Assembly (NCBI GenBank): GCA_018266775.1
Contig: JAFDZS010000007.1
Coordinates: 372,001-436,000 of the forward strand
Length of the DNA: 64,000 bases
Source: Bacteroidota bacterium
Lineage (GTDB): Bacteria > Bacteroidota > Bacteroidia > Chitinophagales > Chitinophagaceae
Reading direction: 5' to 3'
In this document: piece after piece, positions 16,640 to 25,839 of the stretch
Numbering within the stretch: position 1 is the stretch's first letter
Layout of the letters: every line of letters starts with the position of its first letter
Position numbers and translations under genes: made by a program
The notes under the pieces: model-generated
Database searches by the model: none
What the model was told of the DNA's origin: nothing
The model's input: the letters and a program-made list of their open reading frames with translations, nothing else

Positions 16640-16659
16640 TTTGTATGTACAAATAAATT
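16634..16659. promoter_or_regulatory. 26-bp palindromic operator of the MarR gene
   Basis: Arms AATTTATTTGTA and TACAAATAAATT are perfect inverted repeats around a 2-nt centre. The core TTTGTA-TG-TACAAA matches the second site at 16157-16170. The position over the promoter predicts negative autoregulation. The site also lies between the divergent marR and ruvB starts. Confidence 0.75.
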
Positions 16660-16705
16660 GAAGATTTATTTTTTACCCTGCTGTAATTTTCTCTAATTTT
16701 ACTCT

Positions 16706-17731
16706 ATGGCCAACCCCAACTTAAACAACAGTTCCGCCTTTGCCGATAAAGAGTTTGAAAATACTATACGGCCAGCTGCCATTGACGATTTCAGCGGGCA
16801 GAGGCAGATCATTGAGAACCTGGGTATTTTTATCAAAGCGGCGAAGCTGCGAGGCGAAGCACTGGATCACATTTTATTCCACGGCCCGCCGGGTTTGGGT
16901 AAAACCACGCTATCCCGTATTGTTGCCAACGAATTAGGCGTAAACATTAAAGAAACCAGTGGCCCTGTCATTGAAAAGCCTGGCGACCTTGCAGGTTTAT
17001 TGACCAACCTTGAACCTAACGATGTGTTGTTTATTGATGAAATTCACCGGTTAAGTACTGTAGTGGAAGAATATTTGTATGCCGCCATGGAAGATTTTCG
17101 CATTGATATTATGATTGACAGCGGCCCCAATGCAAGAAGTGTACAAATCAATCTTAACCCGTTTACCTTAGTAGGTGCCACTACACGCAGCGGATTGCTA
17201 ACTGCTCCTTTACTCAGCAGGTTTGGTATTAAATCAAGGTTGGAATATTATGATGCCACCACGCTTAAAAATATTATCCTTCGCTCATCCAAAATACTGG
17301 GTACAAAAATTACCAGCGATGCTGCCGCTGAAGTATCAGGCAGGAGCCGTGGCACACCACGTATTGCCAATGGTTTATTGCGGCGTGTGCGTGACTTTGC
17401 ACAGGTGATTGGCAATGGCGTGATTGATCTGGGCATTACTCAACATGCATTAAAAGCGTTAAATGTTGATGCGTTTGGGCTAGATGAAATGGATAACCGT
17501 ATTCTAACCACTATCATTGAGAAATTCAAAGGTGGCCCCGTGGGTATTACCACTATTGCCACTGCTGTGGGTGAAGAACCCGGTACACTGGAAGAAGTGT
17601 ATGAACCTTTTTTAATTCAGGAAGGTTTTTTACAACGTACCGCACGTGGAAGGGAAGCCACTGAAAAAGCCTATCAACACCTGGGAAAAGTGCCGCACAG
17701 GGGCGGTACTCAAAACAATTTATTTACTTAG
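16706..17731 (+). CDS. ruvB: Holliday junction branch-migration helicase RuvB
   Basis: RuvB is the AAA+ motor that, with RuvA, drives branch migration of Holliday junctions. Walker A is GPPGLGKTT (Lys66) and Walker B is [10 protein letters not shown]. The arginine-finger region [18 protein letters not shown] and the C-terminal winged helix are present. Length is 341 residues, as usual. A near-consensus -7 word (TAATTTTA, 16694-16701) ends 4 nt before the ATG, so the mRNA may be leaderless. The last 46 bp of the gene are repeated twice more just downstream (17824-17869, 17966-18010). Confidence 0.97.
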   Translation: MANPNLNNSSAFADKEFENTIRPAAIDDFSGQRQIIENLGIFIKAAKLRGEALDHILFHGPPGLGKTTLSRIVANELGVNIKETSGPVIEKPGDLAGLLTNLEPNDVLFIDEIHRLSTVVEEYLYAAMEDFRIDIMIDSGPNARSVQINLNPFTLVGATTRSGLLTAPLLSRFGIKSRLEYYDATTLKNIILRSSKILGTKITSDAAAEVSGRSRGTPRIANGLLRRVRDFAQVIGNGVIDLGITQHALKALNVDAFGLDEMDNRILTTIIEKFKGGPVGITTIATAVGEEPGTLEEVYEPFLIQEGFLQRTARGREATEKAYQHLGKVPHRGGTQNNLFT

Positions 17732-18010
17732 GATTTGCGGTCGGGGCGCTCCATCCGGTCTGGCTATACACATTTATCCGTCAGGCGGCATAAAGCCTCC
17801 CTACCTTAACATCCGCACTCAGGAAAGTTAGCACACAGAGGTGGCTCCTAAAACAATTTATTTACTTAGCGTTTTATTTGTAGTCAGGATGGTCCAAACA
17901 ATCTGGCTATGCTTCTTATCGGTCAGGCGGCTTAAAGCCTCCCGACCTTTACAACTGCACTTAGCAAAAGTGCCGCACCGGGCGGCACTCAAAACAATTT
18001 ATTTACTTAG
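17686..18010. repeat. Tandem repeat duplicating the ruvB 3' end, with REP-like hairpins
   Basis: Three copies of the ruvB tail occur at 17686-17731 (in the gene), 17824-17869 and 17966-18010, spaced 138 and 142 bp. All share the identical run AAAACAATTTATTTACTTAG. Both spacers contain TCTGGCTAT and a hairpin word GTCAGGCGGC(A/T)TAAAGCCTCCC(T/G)ACC; in the second spacer GGTC...GACC extends the stem. The outer copies are not translated. The last copy stops 4 bp before the convergent response-regulator gene. Confidence 0.85.
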
Positions 18011-18014
18011 AAAT

Positions 18015-18713
18015 TTATTCAGATACGACTAACCTGAATCCATTGCCGTGAATGTTCACGATTTCAATGGAAGAATCTTCTTTAAGGTATTTACGCAGTT
18101 TGGCTATGTACACATCCATACTTCTGCCATTAAAATAAGTATCACTGCCCCATATTTTTTTCAATGCTATTTCGCGGCTCAACAAATCATTTTTGTATTC
18201 GCTCAGCATTTTCAGTAATTCATTTTCCTTGGGTGATAATACCTGCACTTTTCCATTGATAGACAATTCACGCAAACGTGGGTTGAAGTGATATTTACCG
18301 AGGTCAAACTCCGCATTCACTTCTTCTTTATGCATTTCTTCATTGCGTTTTAAAATCGCTTTTATTTTATGGAGTAAAACTTCACTATCGAATGGTTTGG
18401 TGATATAATCATCGGCGCCCAGTTTATATCCCTGGATGATGTCATCTTTCATTGTTTTAGCACTTAAGAAAAACAATGGCACGTCTGGGTTTACATCGCG
18501 GATCTCTTCACCGAGTGTAAAGCCATCCATGTTCGGCATCATCACATCCAGCAGGCAAATGTCGAATTTCTCCCGCTGAAAAGCAGCCAGGCCCAAACGT
18601 CCATCTCGTTCCAGTGTTACATCGTAATCATTCAGTTCCAGGTAATTCTTCAATACCATACCCAGGTTGGTATCATCTTCGCAAAGCAATATTTTGGGTT
18701 TTGCTGTTTCCAT
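18015..18713 (-). CDS. OmpR-family response regulator
   Basis: A 232-residue two-component regulator. The receiver domain (1-125) has the acidic pair Asp13-Asp14, phospho-acceptor Asp56 in DICLLDVMMPNMDG, and Lys in DDYITKPFD. The C-terminal winged-helix effector (about 140-230) shows SPKENELLKML and GRSMDVYIAKLRKYL. It resembles RprY-type regulators of Bacteroidota. No sensor kinase gene is adjacent, so it is an orphan in this window. Targets unknown. Confidence 0.92.
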   Translation of the reverse strand: METAKPKILLCEDDTNLGMVLKNYLELNDYDVTLERDGRLGLAAFQREKFDICLLDVMMPNMDGFTLGEEIRDVNPDVPLFFLSAKTMKDDIIQGYKLGADDYITKPFDSEVLLHKIKAILKRNEEMHKEEVNAEFDLGKYHFNPRLRELSINGKVQVLSPKENELLKMLSEYKNDLLSREIALKKIWGSDTYFNGRSMDVYIAKLRKYLKEDSSIEIVNIHGNGFRLVVSE

Positions 18714-18800
18714 GTTTTATGAGTTTATTGGCAAATAAAATTAATTCATTTTTTGTACTGCTAATATAGTGCCTAATTTTTTGTTAAAAGGAAAGATAAT

Positions 18801-18886
18801 AGTTAAATAGTAAGTGGGTTAATTAGTTTAGCAGTTAATTGGGTGATTGAGTTGAAAGTTGATGGTTGAAGGTTATAAGTTGAAAA
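18801..18886. repeat. Word array switching from 8-bp to 7-bp period
   Basis: Six octads at 18801-18848 (such as AGTTAAAT, GGTTAATT, AGTTAATT) are followed by five heptads at 18852-18886 (TTGAAAG, TTGATGG, TTGAAGG, TTATAAG, TTGAAAA). It lies upstream of the response regulator. Confidence 0.7.
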
Positions 18887-18958
18887 CCGTTTATAAAGGG
18901 AAGCATTGCCTGGTATGAGGCATCTTTATATACCTGTTTACTTTATATACTTTTTACC

Positions 18959-19918
18959 TTACTTACTTATCAGCTTTATATACTTTTTATCCGTTAATGT
19001 TTTTAAAAACGCCACAAGGTCTTTCTTTTCAGTTGTTGTAAGCCCTAATGGTTTTTGTAAATCGGTATCTATATTAATTGCATCTTTTACCACTTTTGCA
19101 GGGTCATTATAATAGTCCACCACTTCTTCCAGTGTTTTAAAACTGCCGTTATGCATGTAGGGTGCCGTTACTGCAATATTGCGTAAACCCGGTGTTTTAA
19201 ATTTTCCTCTGTCAGTTTCTTTATGCGTAATGTTATATAAGCCGGCATCGTTCCATTCTTTTCCATTGTATAAACCGATATTTTTAAATTCATCGTTGGT
19301 AAAATCTTCCTGGCTGTGGCAATTAAAACATTTTGCCTTTTCACCTATAAACAATTGCCTGCCGCGTTCTTCCTGTGCAGATAGTTTTTTGATATCATTG
19401 CTCCAGTCGTCAAATTTACTGTCCACCGTTTCCAGCGTTTGTTCATACGCAGCAAAAGCTGCACCCAGGTTTTTTGCAGATGGTGCCTGTTTAAACACCA
19501 GCTTAAATAAATTGCTGTATACTTTTGATTGCTGCAAACGCTGCACTGCTTCATTTATTGGTAAACCCATTTCTCCCGGGTTTTGTATGGGCATTAATGC
19601 CTGTTCTTCCAGCGAAGCTGCCCGGCCATCCCAAAAAAAATAAGGCCGGTTTTTCATATTTAATACCGATGGTGTATTGCGTGCAGTGCGTATTCCGTAA
19701 ATGCCTTTGCTGAATGCGGCCGTATCTGCAAATGCAAATGCCGGCTGATGACAACTGGCACAGCTGATAGAAGAATCTTTACTCAGCATTTTTTCTGCAA
19801 ACAATTTTTTTCCCAACGCTGCTTTACTCATTACCGGTGCAGGAGGTGTGCGAAATGCGCTGATCACTACAGTACCCATTACCATTACAACAATCAAAAG
19901 TAAAAATGTGCCTTTCAT
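18959..19918 (-). CDS. Di-haem cytochrome c peroxidase / MauG family
   Basis: A periplasmic c-type cytochrome with two haem-binding motifs: CASCH at residues 53-57 and CFNCH in the C-terminal half. An N-terminal hydrophobic segment (about 4-21) acts as signal or anchor. Length 319 residues matches bacterial di-haem cytochrome c peroxidases, which reduce H2O2 with electrons from a c-type carrier. The frame extends to a GTG at 19924, but that codon is inside the promoter word, so the ATG at 19916-19918 is chosen. Residues between the haems (HNGSFKTLEEVVDYYN) are family-typical. MauG-like oxidation of another substrate remains possible. Confidence 0.9.
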   Translation of the reverse strand: MKGTFLLLIVVMVMGTVVISAFRTPPAPVMSKAALGKKLFAEKMLSKDSSISCASCHQPAFAFADTAAFSKGIYGIRTARNTPSVLNMKNRPYFFWDGRAASLEEQALMPIQNPGEMGLPINEAVQRLQQSKVYSNLFKLVFKQAPSAKNLGAAFAAYEQTLETVDSKFDDWSNDIKKLSAQEERGRQLFIGEKAKCFNCHSQEDFTNDEFKNIGLYNGKEWNDAGLYNITHKETDRGKFKTPGLRNIAVTAPYMHNGSFKTLEEVVDYYNDPAKVVKDAINIDTDLQKPLGLTTTEKKDLVAFLKTLTDKKYIKLISK

Positions 19919-19923
19919 AGGCA

Positions 19924-19931
19924 CAAATGTA
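19924..19931 (-). promoter_or_regulatory. -7 element of the cytochrome peroxidase gene
   Basis: TACATTTG is an exact TAnnTTTG match ending 5 nt before the ATG, which predicts a leaderless transcript. Confidence 0.6.
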
Positions 19932-20000
19932 ACCGTAATGTGATAAAATCATCATCTCTTTTTCCATTTCAGTTTGTACCTTCCCTGAAATTTTATTACG

Positions 20001-21572
20001 ATGGCTAATAACAAAGATGCTTTTATACAGGCCATGAAAGATGGCTATACTTTTAAAGGCGATGCTGTAACTATTGGTTGCGCTATGCTGGATGGTGAGG
20101 TTGTACCTGAAGCACCAATTAATCTTCCCTTAAAAACAATGAACCGCCACGGGTTAATTGCTGGTGCTACCGGTACCGGTAAAACCAAAACCCTGCAATT
20201 GATCAGCGAGTTTTTAAGCGATAACAGCGTGCCCGTTTTGCTGATGGATATTAAAGGTGACCTGAGTGGTATTGCCGCAGCAGGCAGTGTGAATGATAAA
20301 GTGAAAGACCGTTATGCCAAATTAAATATGGAATATAAACCCACCCAATACCAGGCAGAATTACTTACGCTGACCGGGCAAAAAGGTGTACACTTACGGG
20401 CAACTGTAAGCGAATTTGGCCCTGTACTGCTTTCCAAAATCCTGGGGCTTAATGACACTCAGGGTGGTGTGGTGGCAATGATTTTTAAATATTGTGATGA
20501 CAGTCAGTTGCCATTGCTGGATTTAAAGGACTTCATTAAAGTATTGCAATATATTGGTGATGAAGGAAAGGAGGAGATTGAAAAATCTTACGGTAAAATT
20601 TCCACTACCAGTACCGGAACCATCCTGCGCAAAGTGATAGAACTGCAGCAGCAGGGTGCCGATATTTTCTTTGGAGAAAAAAGTTTTGAAGTGGATGACC
20701 TCATGCGCATAGCGGATGATGGTAAAGGTATGATCAGTGTATTGCGTGTGGCAGATTTACAGGATAAACCTAAACTCTTCAGCACTTTTATGCTGCAGAT
20801 GCTGGCTGAACTGTATGCCACCTGCCCCGAAGAAGGCGACCTGGATAAACCCAAACTGGTGATGTTCATTGATGAGGCGCATCTTATTTTTAATGAAGCC
20901 AGTGAAGCATTGCTGCAGCAGATAGAAACCATTGTAAAACTCATCCGCTCCAAAGGCATTGGTATTTTCTTCTGCACCCAAAACCCTATGGATGTACCTG
21001 CAAGTGTACTGTCGCAATTAGGTTTGAAAGTGCAGCATGCCTTGCGTGCCTTTACTGCTGCAGACAGAAAGGTGATCAAACAAACTTCAGAGAATTATCC
21101 TGAAACCACCTTTTATAAAACAGAAGACCTCATTACGCAATTGGGTATTGGTGAAGCATTGGTAACGATGCTGAATGAAAAAGGTATTCCCACACCTTTA
21201 GCACATGTAATGTTATGTTCACCCCGCACAAGAATGGATGTGCTTACAGATGCAGAGGTGGATGCTATTAATGGTAAATCTAAAATGGTGGCCAAATACA
21301 ATCAAACCATCGATAATAAAAGTGCGTATGAAATTTTAACAGCCAAATTACAGGAAGCCGCTGATAAAAACCAGGACCAGGGTGGTGGAGGCAATGGCGG
21401 CAGCAGTGATAAACCTAAAAAAGAAGAAGAATCCACTTTTGAAAAAGTGGCCAATAATACCATTGTAAAAAGTATGGTTCGTACAGCCGGTAATACCATT
21501 GTACGTTCGCTGCTGGGTGCTTTAGGCCTGGGCGGAAGAAGCGGCAGCTCGAAGAGTAAAGGATGGTTTTAG
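20001..21572 (+). CDS. HerA-like ATPase, DUF853 family
   Basis: A 523-residue P-loop ATPase of the HerA/FtsK superfamily (DUF853, YjgR-like). Walker A is GATGTGKTKT at about 55-64, and the Walker B-like motif is LVMFIDEAHLIF. The C-terminal part has a Gln/Gly/Ser-rich linker, then a hydrophobic tail with Gly/Ser (LLGALGLGGRSGSSKSK). The family is widespread, but its substrate is not established. The gene stands alone, closed by a strong hairpin terminator. Confidence 0.9.
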   Translation: MANNKDAFIQAMKDGYTFKGDAVTIGCAMLDGEVVPEAPINLPLKTMNRHGLIAGATGTGKTKTLQLISEFLSDNSVPVLLMDIKGDLSGIAAAGSVNDKVKDRYAKLNMEYKPTQYQAELLTLTGQKGVHLRATVSEFGPVLLSKILGLNDTQGGVVAMIFKYCDDSQLPLLDLKDFIKVLQYIGDEGKEEIEKSYGKISTTSTGTILRKVIELQQQGADIFFGEKSFEVDDLMRIADDGKGMISVLRVADLQDKPKLFSTFMLQMLAELYATCPEEGDLDKPKLVMFIDEAHLIFNEASEALLQQIETIVKLIRSKGIGIFFCTQNPMDVPASVLSQLGLKVQHALRAFTAADRKVIKQTSENYPETTFYKTEDLITQLGIGEALVTMLNEKGIPTPLAHVMLCSPRTRMDVLTDAEVDAINGKSKMVAKYNQTIDNKSAYEILTAKLQEAADKNQDQGGGGNGGSSDKPKKEEESTFEKVANNTIVKSMVRTAGNTIVRSLLGALGLGGRSGSSKSKGWF

Positions 21573-21601
21573 CGTGATAAAAATTATTCAGGTTGCTTGA
21601 G

Positions 21602-21632
21602 CGCCCCGACTATAAAGAGGTCGGGGCGTTTT
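21602..21632 (+). terminator. Terminator after the DUF853 gene
   Basis: CGCCCCGAC (21602-21610) pairs with GTCGGGGCG (21620-21628) around TATAAAGAG, followed by four Ts. The word GGTCGGGGCG also occurs at 17739-17748 in the ruvB-tail repeat, so the hairpin may belong to a dispersed repeat family. Confidence 0.75.
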
Positions 21633-21688
21633 AATACCCTGAACATTGAGCGACTGATTACAGGATCAGACGGGGACGTCAGATCATG

Positions 21689-21696
21689 TATCTTTG
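21689..21696 (+). promoter_or_regulatory. -7 element of the LtaS-like gene
   Basis: TATCTTTG, an exact consensus match, ends 3 nt before ATG 21700. The TTG inside it gives a misleading longer reading frame. Confidence 0.65.
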
Positions 21697-21699
21697 CAT

Positions 21700-23619
21700 A
21701 TGTTCTCAAAATTATACAAGCATCGTTACGGCCCGGTGTTGCTTATTGCAGTAATGGTTTGCAGCATCAGTTTTATTACCCGGTGTATCCTGATGGTTAA
21801 AAGCTGGCCTTCGCTGGAATTAAATCCACTGAGTTTTATCGGTATTTTTTTAATCGGGTTATTTTATGACCTGGTAGTGAGCAGTTTCTTTGCTATCCCG
21901 GTGGCGCTGTACTGCTGGCTGATGAAAGATTCCATCTACCGGAAAAAATGGCACCGCATCCCGCTATTTATTCTCTTCTTTCTGCTCAGTTTTATTTTAT
22001 TGCTCAATGCAGGTTCTGAAATTACGTTCTGGGATGAATTTAGTGTACGCTATAACTTTATAGCGGTGGATTATCTTATTTATACAACAGAAGTCCTGGA
22101 AAACATCTGGGAATCTTACAACATTCCATTGATTGGTGCTGGCGTTGTACTGGCTGCCGTGGCTTTAGTTTTTATTGCCCGGAAAGCATTGATGGCTTCG
22201 CAACAGGTAAGTATGCGTTTTGCCGACCGCAGTAAATTTTTTATGCTGTTTTTGTTGTTTCCGCTTGCAGGATACTTTCTTGTCAACAATCATTTTAAAA
22301 ACATCAGCAATAACAATTATGTAAACGAATTAGGCGGTAATGGCATTTATGAATTTGGTACTGCATACTGGAACAACGAAATTGATTACAACCGGTTTTA
22401 TGCCACACGGAATGACACAACCAATATCGCTATGCTCAAATCAATGCTCCAGGAACCTGGTGCCACTTTTACCAACAACCCGTTAAGTGTACAAAGGGTC
22501 ATTAAAAATGACAGCCCCGAACATCGCTGGAATATTGTTTTGATCAGCGTGGAAAGCTTGAGCGGCGATTACCTGGCGCATTTTGGCAATAAAGAACACA
22601 TTACCCCTTATCTCGATTCACTGATTCCGCACAGTTTATTCTTTGAAAATTTTTATGCCAGCGGTACAAGAACGGTAAGAGGATTAGAGGCGCTTTCTTT
22701 GGCCATTCCTCCCACCCCCGGCCAATCTATTGTGCGGCGACCGGATAATGCTGATATGTTCAGCATGGGCAACGTATTACTTTCCAAAGGGTATGATGTG
22801 AACTACATTTATGGCGGTAATGCATTCTTTGACAATATGGGAAAGTTCTTTGGTGCCAATGGCTATAAAGTGCTGGACAAAAGAGACATTCCCGAATCAA
22901 TGATACACCACACCACCGCATGGGGTATTGATGATGAAGGTGCATTTGAATTTACTTTACAGCAATGTGATAAAAGTTTTGCGGCGGGTAAATTGTTTTT
23001 CAATCATATCATGACGGTAAGCAACCACCGCCCTTATACTTATCCTGATGGAAGAATTGATATTCCTTCTGCGGCGCAATCTATTGCCGGTGGAGTGAAG
23101 TATACCGATTATGCAATTCATCATTTTTTGACGGCTGCCAGCAGTAAGCCCTGGTTTAATAATACCATTTTTGTTATAGTGGCAGACCATTGCAGTAAAA
23201 GCGCCGGTAAAACCGATTTACCTGTAAACCGTTATCACATTCCCTGTTTCATTTATGCACCGGCATTGATTGCCCCTAAAGCAGAAACCCGGCTCACCAG
23301 CCAGATTGACCTTGCCCCAACAGTTTTAGGCATGCTGAACCTTAATTACACCAGCCGGTTTTTGGGATATGATATTTTCAGAACTCCTGCCGGTATGGAA
23401 AGAGCTTTTATCAGCACTTACCAGGATATGGGTTATGTGAAAGATGGAAAACTGGTCATCCTCTCTCCTCAGCGTAAAATTCAAACTTTTGCCATCAACT
23501 TCACTACCGGGTTAAACACCCCCATTCCGGCAGATTCTGCCCTGGTTCACCAAGCTATTGCGTGGTACCAGGGAGCCAATTTTTTGTACAAAAATGAGGG
23601 CTATAAGATGGTAAAATAA
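21700..23619 (+). CDS. LtaS-type membrane sulfatase/phosphotransferase family protein
   Basis: A 639-residue inner-membrane protein with about five N-terminal transmembrane helices (residues 10-185) and a large periplasmic alkaline-phosphatase-superfamily domain. Metal-binding and catalytic elements are visible: ISVESLSGDYLAHFG, the likely nucleophile Thr in ASGTRTVRGLEAL, and VIVADHCSKSAGK. Family members transfer phosphoglycerol, phosphoethanolamine or similar groups from lipids to envelope glycans. Bacteroidota lack lipoteichoic acid, so the acceptor here is unknown. The start is taken at ATG 21700 rather than the TTG in the promoter. Confidence 0.88.
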   Translation: MFSKLYKHRYGPVLLIAVMVCSISFITRCILMVKSWPSLELNPLSFIGIFLIGLFYDLVVSSFFAIPVALYCWLMKDSIYRKKWHRIPLFILFFLLSFILLLNAGSEITFWDEFSVRYNFIAVDYLIYTTEVLENIWESYNIPLIGAGVVLAAVALVFIARKALMASQQVSMRFADRSKFFMLFLLFPLAGYFLVNNHFKNISNNNYVNELGGNGIYEFGTAYWNNEIDYNRFYATRNDTTNIAMLKSMLQEPGATFTNNPLSVQRVIKNDSPEHRWNIVLISVESLSGDYLAHFGNKEHITPYLDSLIPHSLFFENFYASGTRTVRGLEALSLAIPPTPGQSIVRRPDNADMFSMGNVLLSKGYDVNYIYGGNAFFDNMGKFFGANGYKVLDKRDIPESMIHHTTAWGIDDEGAFEFTLQQCDKSFAAGKLFFNHIMTVSNHRPYTYPDGRIDIPSAAQSIAGGVKYTDYAIHHFLTAASSKPWFNNTIFVIVADHCSKSAGKTDLPVNRYHIPCFIYAPALIAPKAETRLTSQIDLAPTVLGMLNLNYTSRFLGYDIFRTPAGMERAFISTYQDMGYVKDGKLVILSPQRKIQTFAINFTTGLNTPIPADSALVHQAIAWYQGANFLYKNEGYKMVK

Positions 23620-23804
23620 TCATATATATATTTCTATTCGATTGATTTTCAATTACCCTATGCAATCAATTGTGTTATTTTAACATAACACTATCAACAA
23701 ATGTGCAATAAAATATTTTAAAAATACTTCATGAAAATCTTGTTGAATGGTAAATTCCGCATTATCTTCGTTTCGGTTTTTCATAGGATATTGGATTTTA
23801 AAGC

Positions 23805-23836
23805 GGGACTAGATTTCTATCTTGGTCCCTTTTTTA
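23805..23836 (+). terminator. Terminator downstream of the LtaS-like gene
   Basis: GGGAC (23805-23809) pairs with GTCCC (23825-23829), with an inner AGAT/ATCT stem, followed by six Ts. It lies in the 273-bp convergent gap before recQ; nothing else was seen in the gap. Confidence 0.7.
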
Positions 23837-23892
23837 TTTTTAGCCCTTTCTCCTGTAAAAATTAATGTCGAAACATTGGATATTTGCCGGCT

Positions 23893-25818
23893 TTATTTGT
23901 AGATATTTCCATCTTTATCTGCCATAATTTTTTGTTCACCCTGCAGATACTGTATCACCTTCCAAAGTTTTTCTTTTTTTACATGCTGCAGCCGTTGCTG
24001 AATTTGCTGCACAGGTTGGGGCCTATCATTGATTGCTTCAAAAATAATCCTGGCAATCTCTTCAAATTCTTCTTTTGAAAGAGAATTGGTTTTTGCATTA
24101 ATACAATTATCGCAGATACCGCATGCACCTGCAATGGCATTAAAATATTGTGCGATGAATGTACTGCGGCATAAATCCGTCATGCGACAGTAATCATTCA
24201 TTGCAGACACCCGTTCTTCAAAATTTTTCTTTTGTATTTTACTCGTGTTGGTATTTACTGCATAACTGTCTGCATACATCCTGTTCTTTAATAAAGTAAT
24301 CTGAGGCTTTTCTTTTTGAGGTGTATACACCACAATGCCATAATCGTGCAGTTGCTGTAATGCCTGCTTCACGTTATTAACTTCAGTTTTCAAAAACTTA
24401 GCCAGTTGTGATTCATAGACTGTGCAGGGATAATCAAAAATACCTTCATACGACCGCAGCAACCCTTTAATTGTCGTTACCAAATGCGGATGTGTTTGCT
24501 CAAAAGATTCAATATCTGAACGGCTGGCGGTAACCAATACAGTAGCGGGTTTAAAGATCATTTCATTATAACAAAGAAAATCTTCCTGTTCCAGTATTTT
24601 TATTGCATAAGCAGTGGTGAGCATATTCAGTTTAAAAGCAGTGGTAAATACTGCCAAATCCAAATCATAGCTTAACCCTTCTCCAATGCCCGCCGCAACC
24701 TGGAAGTGGTTCATTAAAGCAATGTATACGGTCCTGATGTCTTCTTCGCCGGGAAAACGAATATCCACCTGCTCCTGCAATTCTTCTAACTCTTTATTTC
24801 CGTACAATAATACTGCATAAGCTCTTTTGCCATCCCGTCCGGCACGGCCGGCTTCCTGGTAATAATTCTCCAGGCAATCGGGTACATCATAATGCACCAC
24901 CACCCTTACATCTGGTTTGTCTATACCCATACCAAATGCATTGGTACAAACCATTATTCTTATTTTGTTATGGATCCAGTTTTCCTGTTTGGTGGTTCGT
25001 TCTTCTGAAGTCAACCCTGCATGGTAATAATCTGCACTGATGTTATTCATCCGCAGTAAGTCAGCAATTTCCCTTGTACGTTTACGGCTTTTGCAATACA
25101 CAATACCCGTTCCTTTTACATTCTGAACAATCTCCAGTAATTTATTTTGTTTGGAAGACGGGTTAAATACACTGTAAGAAAGATTGGGTCTTTCAAACGA
25201 CTGCTGGAATCTTTGCCATTCATTTTGTTTTGCAGGAAGTTCATTTACAGGCAGGCTGAGTTTATCGCAAATATCATCCTGTACTTTTTTTGTTGCCGAA
25301 GCGGTCAATGCCAGCACCGGTATACCAGGCAACATTACCCGAAGATTGGCAATCCGCAGATAAGGCGGCCTGAAATCATATCCCCATTGAGACACACAAT
25401 GCGCTTCATCAATAGCCAGCAGGCTGATGTTTAATGCCGGCAGGTATTCGAGAAACAATTTTGTTTCCAGCCTTTCCGGTGATACGTACAAAAATTTATA
25501 ATTTCCATAAGCTGCATTCTGTAAAGTTTTCTTCACCTCCATAAAACTCATGCCGCTGTAAATGGCCAATGCATTAATGCCTTTCCGTTTCAGGTTTTCT
25601 ACCTGGTCTTTCATCAATGCTATCAGCGGGCTAACCACCAGGCAAATGCCATCCTTCATCATAGCGGGCACCTGGAAACAGATGGATTTACCCCCGCCTG
25701 TTGGCAAAATAGCCAATGCATCCTTTCCCTCCAGTACAGCATGAATAATCTCTTCCTGCAATGGACGAAATGCCGTATAGCCCCAGTATTGGTGTAATAT
25801 TTCCTGCGGTGTAACCAC
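23893..25818 (-). CDS. recQ: ATP-dependent DNA helicase RecQ
   Basis: A superfamily 2 DNA helicase of 641 residues that unwinds recombination and stalled-fork intermediates 3' to 5'. Motif I is LPTGGGKSICFQ, motif II DEAHCVSQWG, and motif VI QEAGRAGRDG. The RQC zinc-binding region has Cys residues in CRMTDLC and CGICDNC. A C-terminal HRDC domain is not evident, so this is the shorter RecQ type common as a second copy in Bacteroidota. It is convergent with the LtaS-like gene and 21 bp downstream of copA. Confidence 0.95.
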   Translation of the reverse strand: MVTPQEILHQYWGYTAFRPLQEEIIHAVLEGKDALAILPTGGGKSICFQVPAMMKDGICLVVSPLIALMKDQVENLKRKGINALAIYSGMSFMEVKKTLQNAAYGNYKFLYVSPERLETKLFLEYLPALNISLLAIDEAHCVSQWGYDFRPPYLRIANLRVMLPGIPVLALTASATKKVQDDICDKLSLPVNELPAKQNEWQRFQQSFERPNLSYSVFNPSSKQNKLLEIVQNVKGTGIVYCKSRKRTREIADLLRMNNISADYYHAGLTSEERTTKQENWIHNKIRIMVCTNAFGMGIDKPDVRVVVHYDVPDCLENYYQEAGRAGRDGKRAYAVLLYGNKELEELQEQVDIRFPGEEDIRTVYIALMNHFQVAAGIGEGLSYDLDLAVFTTAFKLNMLTTAYAIKILEQEDFLCYNEMIFKPATVLVTASRSDIESFEQTHPHLVTTIKGLLRSYEGIFDYPCTVYESQLAKFLKTEVNNVKQALQQLHDYGIVVYTPQKEKPQITLLKNRMYADSYAVNTNTSKIQKKNFEERVSAMNDYCRMTDLCRSTFIAQYFNAIAGACGICDNCINAKTNSLSKEEFEEIARIIFEAINDRPQPVQQIQQRLQHVKKEKLWKVIQYLQGEQKIMADKDGNIYK

Positions 25819-25839
25819 TCCGTTTAATTTGGGTTGAAA

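Noticed and set aside
17686..18010. Possible CRISPR array at the ruvB-tail repeats
   Set aside because: Only three copies, the spacers resemble each other, unit length is about 140 bp, and no cas genes are present.
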